Shown: one piece after another, positions 1 to 7,229 of the stretch
Position numbering within the stretch: position 1 is the first letter of the stretch
Layout of the letters: the number at the start of each line of letters is the position of its first letter
Origin: JBJYKD01 sp049310025
GTDB taxonomy: Bacteria > Bacillota > Thermosediminibacteria > Thermosediminibacterales > Tepidanaerobacteraceae
Direction: 5' to 3'
Length of the DNA: 64,000 bases
NCBI RefSeq assembly: GCF_049310025.1
Contig: NZ_JBJYKD010000002.1
Location: 102,343 to 166,342 of the forward strand
Notes under the pieces: generated by a model
Databases searched by the model: none
What the model was told of the DNA's origin: nothing
The model's input: only the letters and a program-made list of their open reading frames with translations
Position numbers and translations under genes: made by a program

Positions 1-499
1 GCTCCAATGGAATCTTTCCTTCCCCAGGATAACCAAAAGCGGCGGAGATAGCTCCTGAAAGTGTGATACCATGAGCGGCGGCGTATTCGGCACATTCAGA
101 AAAACTTTTTATTACCTCTTCAGGAGTCCTTCTAAGATTACTCAAAGAATGTGCCCGGCTAGCTGACACGGTTAGTTTGGCTTTTTTTATTCCTGCTGCC
201 TCCGCTCGTTCTAGGCCGCGAACGTTCATTACCAGTGCACGGTACTCTACTTGCGGCAATCGTTTAATACGCTTAGCGACTTCATCTGTGTCCGCCATTT
301 GCGGAACGGCTTTTGGATGAACGAAGGAGCCGATCTCTATGATTTTCGCGCCTGCCAGAGCGGAACGTTCTATTAGTTCGACCTTTTGCTCTACCGTCAA
401 CATTATCTTTTCATTTTGGAGACCATCCCTTGGGCCCACTTCACAAACAACAATACTTTCAGGACATCTTAATTGATTTTTCCATATAATGGGATTCAT
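1..499 (-). CDS. Hydroxymethylglutaryl-CoA lyase-like protein (3' part outside window)
   Basis: The first 166 codons of a lyase/aldolase of the HMGL-like TIM-barrel family are visible; the gene runs off the left edge. The N-terminal signature EVGPRDGLQNE (about residues 20-30) is the substrate/metal-binding strand typical of HMG-CoA lyase, which splits HMG-CoA into acetyl-CoA and acetoacetate in leucine or ketone-body catabolism. The ATG at 499 is preceded by a purine-rich GGGAGGGAGA ribosome binding site. A relative acting on another 3-hydroxy-acyl substrate is possible. An IclR regulator lies upstream on the same strand, so a small catabolic unit is likely. Family assignment is firm; the exact substrate is inferred. 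Confidence 0.85.
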   Translation of the reverse strand, partial: MNPIIWKNQLRCPESIVVCEVGPRDGLQNEKIMLTVEQKVELIERSALAGAKIIEIGSFVHPKAVPQMADTDEVAKRIKRLPQVEYRALVMNVRGLERAEAAGIKKAKLTVSASRAHSLSNLRRTPEEVIKSFSECAEYAAAHGITLSGAISAAFGYPGEGKIPLE

Positions 500-536
500 A
501 TCTCTCCCTCCCTTCGTTTAAACTTCATAAAGTATT

Positions 537-613
537 TTAGTTCCATTGTACGGTATCTAATACCTCTTAACGGAACTAATTAAATATTATCATCTTTTTA
601 ATTAACATGTCAA
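537..613 (-). promoter_or_regulatory. Promoter and concentric dyad operator of the HMG-CoA lyase-like gene
   Basis: On the minus strand a -35 TTGACA (608-613) and a -10 TAATAT (584-589) are spaced by 18 bases, placing transcription start near 577. Over the start region lies a dyad: outer arms TTAGTTCC (537-544) and GGAACTAA (572-579), and inner palindrome GGTAT-CTA-ATACC (552-564), all sharing the centre at 558. This is a good candidate binding site for the neighbouring IclR protein; binding is inferred. Confidence 0.6.
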
Positions 614-738
614 TACTTAAAAAATTTTTTTATTTAATTTAGTCTAATCATTAAAATACAAATGAGCGATTAATATTAATCGATACAGTGTATAATATAA
701 ATAAATTATAATTATTTTAATATTTTGATAATTTTTGA

Positions 739-906
739 CACAATGATGGGACACTACAGCCCGCTCTATACGCTGTCACAGTAATAATCGCCGGAAAAGA
801 TGACCCCAACAAATTATCCGAAATGGCAAATCTGTAAAAAACGGGTAAGAAAACTAAAGTGTGCTTTGCGGGCCTAATTTCTATGAAGAGCAAAAGTGCA
901 ATATGA
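739..906 (+). pseudogene. Possible decayed coding remnant
   Basis: The plus-strand frame from 739 reads with protein-like composition for 32 codons, hits a TAA at 835, and continues in the same frame for another 22 codons to a TGA at 904. There is no convincing start or ribosome binding site. It may be the remnant of a lost gene in the roughly 470-base gap between the lyase-like gene and the IclR gene; I do not recognise the family. The rest of that gap is AT-rich promoter sequence. Confidence 0.25.
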
Positions 907-972
907 TAATCTTCAGAACAGGCCAATGAGATGATGGGTATATATATAGCCTTATATATTTTACATGAACAC

Positions 973-1758
973 CTAATTATGGTTGTCGGGACAAATATAT
1001 CCCAGTTTACGGGAAATGGCCGTGGCAGCCTCCTTTACCTGACATCCGAATTGTTTGATTTTATCCTCAGTAAACCTGAAAGACGGCCCCGATACGCTCA
1101 GGCTGGCTATCATTTTTCCAGAAACATCGAATACAGGAGAAGCCACCGCGGATACCCCCTGCTCTCTTTCTTCAATGCTTACGGCATAACCCTGTCGACG
1201 TATTTTTTCTAGCTCTTTCTGCATCATTTCCTTATCAACAATGGTGTTTTTTGTAAGCGACCTAGCGGTTTCCATAATCTTAGCTACGTCTTCAGCATCC
1301 ATATATGCCAAAAAACTCTTGCCGCTGGCTCCAGCCCAGAGTGGAAACCTATCGCCTATCTTTGCAGAACGCTTGAGAGACAGCGGGCTTTCCACCTGTT
1401 CAAAGCATACACGCTGCTCTCCTTCCTTAACATAAAGGTTCACTGTCTCACGGGTGGTTTCTCTTAATTCCTTCATAATAGGCAATGCAACATTTCTAAG
1501 ATCCAAGCCCTGTCTGGCTACGAGCCCTAAATAATACAGTTTCGGCCCCAGTTTATACTTTTTAGTCACGTAATTCCTCTCAAGAAAACCTTCGTTTTCA
1601 AGGGTTGCCAATAATCTTGAAGTAGTAGATTTAGGTAATGATATTTTCTTACAAATTTCTATCAGAGACATTTCCTGCTGCTCCCAGCTGAAGCACAGAA
1701 GGATGGATAGTGCACGCTGTACTGAACGAATACCATTTTCTTCCGATTCCCTTACCAA
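973..1758 (-). CDS. IclR family transcriptional regulator
   Basis: A 261-residue protein with the two-domain IclR architecture. An N-terminal winged helix-turn-helix (about residues 10-70, with SLPKSTTSRLLATLE as recognition helix) is followed by a C-terminal effector-binding domain (about 80-250) with the typical AGASGKSFLAY and GVSAVASPVFD segments. Such proteins sense small organic acids or acyl-CoA precursors and repress or activate adjacent catabolic genes. A TTG start with an AAGGTG ribosome binding site is used. The gene lies upstream of, and collinear with, the HMG-CoA lyase-like gene, whose promoter carries a dyad, suggesting local control. The effector is unknown. Confidence 0.9.
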   Translation of the reverse strand: MVRESEENGIRSVQRALSILLCFSWEQQEMSLIEICKKISLPKSTTSRLLATLENEGFLERNYVTKKYKLGPKLYYLGLVARQGLDLRNVALPIMKELRETTRETVNLYVKEGEQRVCFEQVESPLSLKRSAKIGDRFPLWAGASGKSFLAYMDAEDVAKIMETARSLTKNTIVDKEMMQKELEKIRRQGYAVSIEEREQGVSAVASPVFDVSGKMIASLSVSGPSFRFTEDKIKQFGCQVKEAATAISRKLGYICPDNHN

Positions 1759-2077
1759 AAACTATCACCTTTCATTTTAATTTATTCTAAGTTAAGTTTT
1801 AATTATGGATTGTTTCCAAAATGATATGAAGCCATCATATTCCAAAACAAAAAAGTTGGCTCACTTTTAATCTTAACGTATCTGCCGAATACTTTCAAGG
1901 TATATTTTAGGCGAACGAGGAGTAAATAAGGCTAATTAAATTCCGGGTAATGAATCTTGTCAATGATGGCTTCAAGATGCCCACTTGCAGCCAAATTTTA
2001 ATTGACCCACGCCGATAAGCGAGTTGTGGCGTGTTGTGTTAGTCGTTTTTGTCCAAATAATCAGGAGGACGACATGT
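1759..2077. other. Intergenic region between the IclR gene and the pilus operon end
   Basis: No gene is supported in these 319 bases. The part next to 1759 is AT-rich and probably holds the IclR promoter. A 6-bp stem CACGCC/GGCGTG (about 2009-2034) with a 14-base loop lies just past the pilus operon and could be a weak terminator on the minus strand, but it lacks a clean T-run. Confidence 0.4.
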
Positions 2078-2737
2078 TTAATGAGCTTCTTTTCCAAAAG
2101 GCATATAGTAAAGATTAACTTTTATTCCAAGAGTCCATAAAGGGGAAACCCTTGAACCGGCCCGGACGGAAATGTTCTCGTTCAAATTTATATCTTTCCC
2201 TTTTGATGCGGTAAAATCCACTTCCCGGATCTCCATAGCCCTGGGATAGAGTTCAAGCTCCTTTAAAAAATTCAACAGCGCATAGTATTCTCCTTCAACC
2301 TCTATAATAACGGGCAGGGTTTTTAAACCGGCGGCGTTATCACCGCCTTCATCAACATCTTTACCATTTTCATTCTCGTTGACATTTTCTCCTTGAGGTT
2401 GAACCAGTTTGATTTGAACTTTATTAGCGTCAGCCCATTTTTCCATGTCTACAATAAAAGTTGTAATCCGGTTTACGTCTGGCAACCTTTCCACCAGTAT
2501 TTTTTGTTGTTCAACAACCTGACTGCCATCTTTTTTCGAAACAATAGGATGTAGTTTCTGCTCCTCCGCCAGCTGCATTCTTAATTCCTGCAGCTGCCGG
2601 TTGTTATGCAGCAGGATTTCAAGACGCTGACCGATTATCAAATAAATTACCCACAAAAATAAGAATAAAGCCAAAAATACAAGCATCTTTTTTTCTCTTT
2701 GCGTAAGTGGGCGGTTAAGCTTTAAATCTATTTTCAA
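2078..2737 (-). CDS. pilO: PilO-like type IV pilus assembly protein
   Basis: A 219-residue bitopic membrane protein: short basic cytoplasmic tail, one membrane helix (about residues 19-38, FLALFLFLWVIYLIIG), a coiled-coil stretch (about 40-75), and a periplasmic-type ferredoxin-like domain. This is the usual PilO plan; PilO pairs with PilN to link PilM to the pilus machine. A low-complexity Asn/Glu/Asp/Gly linker sits around residues 117-135. It is the last gene of the pilus operon, directly after the pilN reading frames. Sequence identity in the family is low, so the call leans on order (pilM-pilN-pilO) and topology. Confidence 0.8.
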   Translation of the reverse strand: MKIDLKLNRPLTQREKKMLVFLALFLFLWVIYLIIGQRLEILLHNNRQLQELRMQLAEEQKLHPIVSKKDGSQVVEQQKILVERLPDVNRITTFIVDMEKWADANKVQIKLVQPQGENVNENENGKDVDEGGDNAAGLKTLPVIIEVEGEYYALLNFLKELELYPRAMEIREVDFTASKGKDINLNENISVRAGSRVSPLWTLGIKVNLYYMPFGKEAH

Positions 2738-2742
2738 CCCTA

Positions 2743-3003
2743 TCAGTCCTTTGCGATAGATCCGGAAATTTCAAATGAATACGAAAAAGAGGCATCGCCG
2801 TTTTCTTCATACCTGGAATAATTCAGATTAATGTTGGATATACTTTCAATTTGCTTTAATTCTTCCATCATATGTGCCACATAGATGTTTTTTGAGGCCA
2901 GGCCTTTAATGGAAAGTTTTCTACTATCGTCAATCTTTAAGGATAATATTTTAACCTCCGATGGTTTTTTTGAGAAAATTTCCTTTATCAGAGCCACGAC
3001 CAC
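2743..3003 (-). CDS. pilN: PilN, C-terminal part (separate frame)
   Basis: Eighty-six residues corresponding to the C-terminal ferredoxin-like half of PilN, with the typical pattern of hydrophobic strands (KILSLKIDD, LSIKGLASKN) and a helix that includes MMEELKQIE. It starts at a GTG at 3003 that lies inside the preceding frame; the two frames overlap by 16 bases. Normal PilN is one chain of about 180-200 residues, and 100 plus 86 adds to that. Either the gene is frameshifted (real or sequencing), or two subunits are made by coupled translation. See the matching N-terminal entry. Confidence 0.7.
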   Translation of the reverse strand: MVVALIKEIFSKKPSEVKILSLKIDDSRKLSIKGLASKNIYVAHMMEELKQIESISNINLNYSRYEENGDASFSYSFEISGSIAKD

Positions 3004-3290
3004 TCAAACTTTTTTTCATTCAGTTCGAGATAAATCTTTCGCCTTTGTTCCAGGTTTTTTATCATTGATTCGGTTTTTTGATTCTCACTGATCTTCAGGC
3101 GATACCCGCTCAGTTCGCTGCGGACTCTCCGGATTTCATCGGCGGTCTGATCTATTTTACTATTGATCTGGAACATGAAATATGCAATCAACAAAATTGA
3201 AAAAAATGATAAGATAAAAATAGCGAATCTAAAATTTCTTTTTGATTTTTCTTTTAAAATGTCCGCAGGAATCAAATTTAGCTTATGCAT
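2988..3290 (-). CDS. pilN: PilN, N-terminal part (frame ends early)
   Basis: One hundred residues with the PilN N-terminus: MHKLNLIPADIL is the short cytoplasmic peptide that docks into the PilM groove, followed by a membrane helix (about residues 22-42) and a coiled coil (about 45-90). The frame stops at 2988 just after the W-S-W segment, where family members normally continue into the C-terminal domain, which is found in the next frame from 3003. PilN recruits PilM to the membrane in the inner pilus platform. It lies 3 bases after pilM. Confidence 0.75.
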   Translation of the reverse strand: MHKLNLIPADILKEKSKRNFRFAIFILSFFSILLIAYFMFQINSKIDQTADEIRRVRSELSGYRLKISENQKTESMIKNLEQRRKIYLELNEKKFEWSWL

Positions 3291-3293
3291 ATG

Positions 3294-4289
3294 CTATCCC
3301 CTTAAAGCAAAACCGATTGCGTTAAAATACTCCATGTAATCGATGTTGCCAGAATTGTCAAGACTTTTGAGTTGAAATCCCATATTGTTTGCCGAAACCA
3401 GCTGTATGTTAAAGTAATCAGCAAAAGCCCGGCTCCAGCACCACAACTTGCCACCGTTTCCCGCCAGAACGGCGTAATTTATCTGCTTGCCTTTATTCTG
3501 GATCGAATAAAAGTCAAAAAACCTGGATATTTCAATCATCAGTTCCTGTAATGCCGCCATAACCTTTTCCTGAATCTTTTCTCTGTAGGGACCTGGATCT
3601 ATTATAACCTGTTCTGCCTTAAGTTTGTCCATGGAAAGCAATTTTGCGACTATTTCCACCAAATTGCTCCCGCCAAAATCTACGGTTCGATTTAAAAATG
3701 CCCGGCCTTTTTCCACAACGGTAATCTCTGTATGCGACGAACCCATATCTATTACCGCAACCACGGAATTTTTTTCTTTTTGACTCAGCAGCCTGGCCGC
3801 GGCCAGGGGGTATACGTCCAGGACCGACAGGTTAAGTCCGGCATTCCTGGCAATTTTGATATAATCCATAATGTACTCCCTGTCGGCTCCGGCGATAAGC
3901 ACCCGGCAGTTGTCGGATTGCTGTTCGAGCAATTCAAAATCATAGACAAAATCTCCATTGAACATTGTTGAAAATTCACGGGCTTCCCAGTAGACGGCTT
4001 CTTTTAGCTCTTTCATATGCAACCTCGGAAACTGCAGGTTTCGAAAAACCACCCTGTGGCCGTCCACCCCCATCACGCATTTATTGCATGAAAAGGCTTT
4101 TTTGATCTCCTGTAAGCATTTGGTCAATATCTCTTTATCGCCGGTTTCCGAAAAGGTTGTGCGCATTAAAGGGTTTTTTATCTTGTAAAGGCCTTTCACC
4201 GCCCATTTTCCGCGGCTTTCAATAAGATGGGCCGCCTTTATAGTATCTGTTCCCACATCTATTCCCACACATCCCCGCGCAAAAAACAT
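3294..4289 (-). CDS. pilM: PilM type IV pilus assembly ATPase-like protein
   Basis: A 331-residue actin-like (FtsA/PilM fold) cytoplasmic protein. The phosphate-1 motif GIDVGTDTIKAA is at residues about 9-20, a second nucleotide-binding element VIDMGSSHTEITV at about 173-185, and an adenosine-type loop YAVLAGNGGKL near 280. PilM binds the N-terminal peptide of PilN and couples the cytoplasmic motors to the membrane platform. Its ATG overlaps the stop of comFB by one base (TAATG), indicating translational coupling. Order comFB-pilM-pilN-pilO. Confidence 0.88.
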   Translation of the reverse strand: MFFARGCVGIDVGTDTIKAAHLIESRGKWAVKGLYKIKNPLMRTTFSETGDKEILTKCLQEIKKAFSCNKCVMGVDGHRVVFRNLQFPRLHMKELKEAVYWEAREFSTMFNGDFVYDFELLEQQSDNCRVLIAGADREYIMDYIKIARNAGLNLSVLDVYPLAAARLLSQKEKNSVVAVIDMGSSHTEITVVEKGRAFLNRTVDFGGSNLVEIVAKLLSMDKLKAEQVIIDPGPYREKIQEKVMAALQELMIEISRFFDFYSIQNKGKQINYAVLAGNGGKLWCWSRAFADYFNIQLVSANNMGFQLKSLDNSGNIDYMEYFNAIGFALRG

Positions 4290-4573
4290 TATTTCACCCC
4301 GAACTGCTTATGGTGAGGATGCTTTGACACTATTTCCATGGCATTTAAAATCTGTATTATTACATCTGTGCGAAACTGACTGCTTAAAATGCCGGATTTT
4401 GCATAAATCTCCCCTTCTTCGGTTACCACGTATTTTGTGGGTAAATGGTTTAAGGTAATGGCGGCGACATCGAGGCGACACCGGTCGCATTTACAAAATT
4501 GTTTTTCTTCCAACATCTCGTCGAGCAATTGAAATACGACGTCTTCCATATAGTTTTTGAGCTTTAATCTCAT
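4289..4573 (-). CDS. comFB: ComFB family late competence protein
   Basis: A 94-residue protein of the ComFB family. It starts with the typical LKNYMEDVVFQLLDEML segment and carries a CKCDRCRLDVAAI motif (Cys at about 28, 30, 33) followed by NHLPTKYV, which marks the family. ComFB lies in the comF competence operon of Bacillus; in other bacteria ComFB-like proteins bind cyclic dinucleotides and affect pilus motility, so a regulatory role in pilus function is plausible. It is placed inside the pilus operon between the minor pseudopilins and pilM. Confidence 0.85.
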   Translation of the reverse strand: MRLKLKNYMEDVVFQLLDEMLEEKQFCKCDRCRLDVAAITLNHLPTKYVVTEEGEIYAKSGILSSQFRTDVIIQILNAMEIVSKHPHHKQFGVK

Positions 4574-4612
4574 TTTTACTCACCTCAAACTTACGTGTTT
4601 AACCGGACAAAA

Positions 4613-5083
4613 CTATTGAATATAGGCACCAAAAGGAGTAGCTTTTGTTTTAATCTCTATGGCTTTATCTCCCTCTTCGGCGGATACAAGTATCTCTATA
4701 TAATTTTTATCTTCAGGGCGAACAAAGGTCAGTGTTTTTAATTTAGCCACCGGATTTTTCCCATCGTTTCTTACCCGGTACAGCACTCCGTTTTGCAAAT
4801 AATAATCCACATTTTCACCGTTCGGCGTTACAATCCTAATGTAATCCCTAGAAAGTATATGTACCTCTCTGGCCAGTCTGATAGAAGAGGAGAGTTTCAT
4901 AACCGCCTGACGGGCATTTTGCTGCATTTCAATATCCTTCAGATCCCTGTCATAAGCCCTTGTCCCGAAACCGTAAAGGGAAAAAGCCGCGGTAAGAACA
5001 AGGCATAGCAGCCCTACAGAGACAACCAGTTCTATCAAAGTAAAACCGTCCTTTGCTTTAATACCTCCCCCGGTAGGTGACAA
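4613..5083 (-). CDS. Prepilin-type N-terminal cleavage protein (PulJ/ComGF-like minor pilin)
   Basis: A 156-residue minor pseudopilin. The class III signal KDGFTLIELVVSVGLL (prepilin peptidase cuts after Gly, Glu at +5) is followed by a hydrophobic helix and a globular domain. A TTG start at 5083 with an AGGGGGG ribosome binding site 6 bases upstream is chosen; it overlaps the preceding gene by 26 bases. Minor pilins of this type prime or cap the pilus. Subtype is uncertain. Confidence 0.8.
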   Translation of the reverse strand: MSPTGGGIKAKDGFTLIELVVSVGLLCLVLTAAFSLYGFGTRAYDRDLKDIEMQQNARQAVMKLSSSIRLAREVHILSRDYIRIVTPNGENVDYYLQNGVLYRVRNDGKNPVAKLKTLTFVRPEDKNYIEILVSAEEGDKAIEIKTKATPFGAYIQ

Positions 5084-5420
5084 GCGTTACCCCCCTGCCT
5101 TTCCTTACCACTTCAACGGATATTTTTAACAAATTATCCCCTTCATCCTCTATGAGAGTTTTTCGAACATAAATTCTACCGCTGCACTCAACGTTTTCTT
5201 CGACAACTTTTGCAGTTTCTTCCCTTACCCTGTTAAAAGAAATACTTTTCAAATCCTCTATTTTGGCCTGGGCAAGGGCAGTGGCAATCGTTATATCCGC
5301 GCTTTCCTCATTCGAATGCAAGCTTTGAGTAAAAACACCCGCAAGAGGTGCCGCAACAAGCGCCAGGATGGCCACCGCAGCCATGACTTCTATCAATGTA
5401 AAACCGCCTTCATTTTTCAT
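5058..5420 (-). CDS. Prepilin-type N-terminal cleavage protein (PulI/PilV-like minor pilin)
   Basis: A 120-residue minor pseudopilin with an almost leaderless class III signal (MKNEGGFTLIEVMAAVAIL), cleaved by PilD after the second Gly. The hydrophobic N-helix spans about residues 6-28 and a small beta-rich domain follows. It sits between two other pseudopilins, and its end overlaps the next one, so the three are probably made together as a tip complex. Confidence 0.82.
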   Translation of the reverse strand: MKNEGGFTLIEVMAAVAILALVAAPLAGVFTQSLHSNEESADITIATALAQAKIEDLKSISFNRVREETAKVVEENVECSGRIYVRKTLIEDEGDNLLKISVEVVRKGRGVTLVTYRGRY

Positions 5421-5429
5421 AATTTTTCA

Positions 5430-5921
5430 TCACCGTTCCGGCGGAATTTTGCTTATGCGTACCCGCCCGGTAGCCACGGTCACTATCACATAAAGCCTTT
5501 CGTTCTTGTTTTTTAATGCAACAGTTCCGGCCTGGACGGGAGCTCCAGATGCCGAAAAAATCAGGGTATTTTCGTTTCTGCTGTTATTAAAATTGGTGGT
5601 AAAACTCGTCCACTCAAAATTAACGCCTTCGGGTAATTTAACCACCTTCCCCTGAAAACCATTAAGAGCGCTTTTTATTATGTAATAATCCCTTTTATTC
5701 ATATCGAACAATATTTTATATGGAACGCCTTCCGATATGGCCTTTTGTTGGACCATTCGAATGTTGTGAGAAAGCTGCTGGGCGGCCACATTTAACCTGT
5801 AATTATCCACCGTTTTCTTAAAATCCGGCAAAACGATCGAAGACAAAATCCCCACTAAAGCAACAACCACCACTATTTCAATCAGAGTAAAACCCCTGTC
5901 GGGCAGCACTTTTTTAGCCAT
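5430..5921 (-). CDS. GspH/FimT-type pseudopilin
   Basis: A 163-residue pseudopilin with signal RGFTLIEIVVVVALVGIL near its start and the GspH/FimT-like pattern after the helix (LPDFKKTVDNYRLN, then AQQLSHNIRMVQQKAI). In Gram-positive DNA uptake pili, FimT-like minor pilins can contribute to DNA binding; that is family knowledge, not shown here. An ATG at 5921 is chosen over an upstream GTG at 5930; the ribosome binding site is weak for both. Confidence 0.82.
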   Translation of the reverse strand: MAKKVLPDRGFTLIEIVVVVALVGILSSIVLPDFKKTVDNYRLNVAAQQLSHNIRMVQQKAISEGVPYKILFDMNKRDYYIIKSALNGFQGKVVKLPEGVNFEWTSFTTNFNNSRNENTLIFSASGAPVQAGTVALKNKNERLYVIVTVATGRVRISKIPPER

Positions 5922-5970
5922 AGTCAGCACGTCCCACCGCGATTTAGACTCTTTACGGCTAACGTTTTAA

Positions 5971-6717
5971 TCAAAAGCCGATGAAATCAAAATAAATTCT
6001 TAGTAATTCATCCCCCCGCAAAGCCGCCACAATTGACGCATATCCCAAAAAGGGGCCGAAAGGAATCGGGCTTTTCATATTTTTCTTTTTAAACAGCACA
6101 AGACCAATTCCGACTAAGGCTCCGCTGGCAAAAGAAATAAACAGCAATAGGAGTAATAACTTTTGTTCTAAAAACAGGCCCAAAACCGCGGCGAACTTAA
6201 CATCACCGGCTCCCATACCTCCGCCGGAGATGACGTATATGAAGCTTAAAATCAAAAAACCCAGAACCGCTCCAAACACGGAAGCCTGCAACCTGTTGGC
6301 CAAAAGGCCGTAAATACAACCCGTGATGAGGCCGAATATGATGACCGAGTTAGGTATTATTCCGTAATCAAGGTCAATGAACGATACGACCAGGGCCATG
6401 CAGCCGAGAGTTGCGTACCTGAAAAAATCCAAAGAAAATCCATATTTAATAAAAAGTAACGAAAAAAATAAGCCTGTAAAAAGTTCAACAAAAAGATATC
6501 TGAAAGAAATGCCTCTTTTGCAGGTAGAGCAGCGGCCGCGAAGAATTATGAAGCTTATAATGGGAATTAATTCCCATGCCTTGAGCCTTTTTCCGCAAAA
6601 AGGACAGTGGGAGGGGGGAAATGCTATGGACTCCCCCCGGGGCAGCCGGTAAATCACCACATTGAGGAAACTTCCGATTATGGCTCCAAACATAAAAGCA
6701 TTAATCAAAAGATTCAC
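5971..6717 (-). CDS. pilD: Prepilin peptidase / N-methyltransferase
   Basis: A 248-residue integral membrane aspartyl protease of the type 4 prepilin peptidase (A24A) family. The N-terminal zinc motif CPFC...CSTC (about residues 38-70) marks the methyltransferase-containing bifunctional form. The two catalytic aspartates lie in DLDYGIIPN and GGGMGAGDVKF (GxGD). About eight membrane helices are predicted. It processes the pilin and minor pilins encoded around it. It starts at a GTG just downstream of the major pilin gene. Confidence 0.93.
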   Translation of the reverse strand: MNLLINAFMFGAIIGSFLNVVIYRLPRGESIAFPPSHCPFCGKRLKAWELIPIISFIILRGRCSTCKRGISFRYLFVELFTGLFFSLLFIKYGFSLDFFRYATLGCMALVVSFIDLDYGIIPNSVIIFGLITGCIYGLLANRLQASVFGAVLGFLILSFIYVISGGGMGAGDVKFAAVLGLFLEQKLLLLLLFISFASGALVGIGLVLFKKKNMKSPIPFGPFLGYASIVAALRGDELLRIYFDFIGF

Positions 6718-6754
6718 TCCAAGTATTGTAAATGAATATTTATCATGTTTTTCC

Positions 6755-7078
6755 TTACTTTTTAGTTAATGTTCCATCCTCGTTATCATAAGTATAATTA
6801 TCCTTTATATTTTGAGGTATCTCATCAATATAGTCATTTACCAAGTCGTCTAATTCATCAGGATATTCCCCGTTTTCCGCATAGTATCTTTCCAGCGCAT
6901 TTTTTATAATCGCCAAATTTGCTTGTTCGGCACTATCTTCAGCATCTTTTTTTACCCCTATTACTCGGGGTACGGCTATAGTCGCCAGTATTCCCAGCAC
7001 CGCAACAACCACAATAAGTTCGATTAATGTAAAGCCCTTTTCTTCCTTATGCAATCTTTTTGCCATCTTTATGAACAC
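6755..7078 (-). CDS. pilA: Major type IV pilin / GspG-like pilin
   Basis: A 107-residue type IV pilin: short basic leader ending EEKG, cleavage before FTLIELIVVVAVLGIL (Glu at +5), then an acidic C-terminal domain rich in Asp/Glu with a GspG-like YYAENGEYPDELDDL segment. Small size and no disulfide cysteines are typical of Clostridia. A GTG at 7078 is chosen because AAAGGGGG lies 8 bases upstream; an ATG five codons later is the alternative. A stem-loop sits between pilC and this gene and could set its higher expression. Confidence 0.88.
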   Translation of the reverse strand: MFIKMAKRLHKEEKGFTLIELIVVVAVLGILATIAVPRVIGVKKDAEDSAEQANLAIIKNALERYYAENGEYPDELDDLVNDYIDEIPQNIKDNYTYDNEDGTLTKK

Positions 7079-7120
7079 GCTTTTCACCCCCTTTTCTGTC
7101 TATTTTTATTCTTAGTTTAT

Positions 7121-7147
7121 CTTAGGCGGCTGTATTGTTCGCCTAAG
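7121..7147 (-). promoter_or_regulatory. Stem-loop between pilC and the pilin gene
   Basis: A perfect 8-bp inverted repeat CTTAGGCG (7121-7128) / CGCCTAAG (7140-7147) with an 11-base loop. It lies in the only sizeable gap of the pilus operon, upstream of the major pilin, and is not followed by a T-run. It could be an mRNA processing or stabilising element giving the pilin mRNA a higher level than pilB-pilT-pilC. The role is inferred. Confidence 0.45.
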
Positions 7148-7229
7148 GTAAAATGTTCCTGTACTGTTTCATTTTTGAAAGCTTATGAGAGTGAAAATAA
7201 TATGTAAAATTTTGCAATATATAGATGCA

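Noticed and set aside
717..926. Minus-strand 69-codon frame in the gap between the lyase and IclR genes.
   Set aside because: No ribosome binding site, no recognisable family, and it is antisense to the more protein-like plus-strand frame.
2073..2118. Plus-strand 14-codon frame with a perfect AGGAGG ribosome binding site at the end of pilO.
   Set aside because: It overlaps the pilO 3' end on the opposite strand, has no promoter that I can see, and is too short to judge.
3009..3020. A AAA AAG slippery heptamer in the correct phase in pilN, suggesting programmed -1 frameshifting.
   Set aside because: After a -1 slip the next codons are GTT TGA, so the ribosome would stop at once; the frame of the second pilN part opens only after that TGA. 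The shift, if real, must be further downstream.
7088..7229. Cyclic-di-GMP riboswitch upstream of the pilin gene.
   Set aside because: These RNAs are common before clostridial pilins, but no GEMM core sequence is visible; only a simple 8-bp stem-loop is there.
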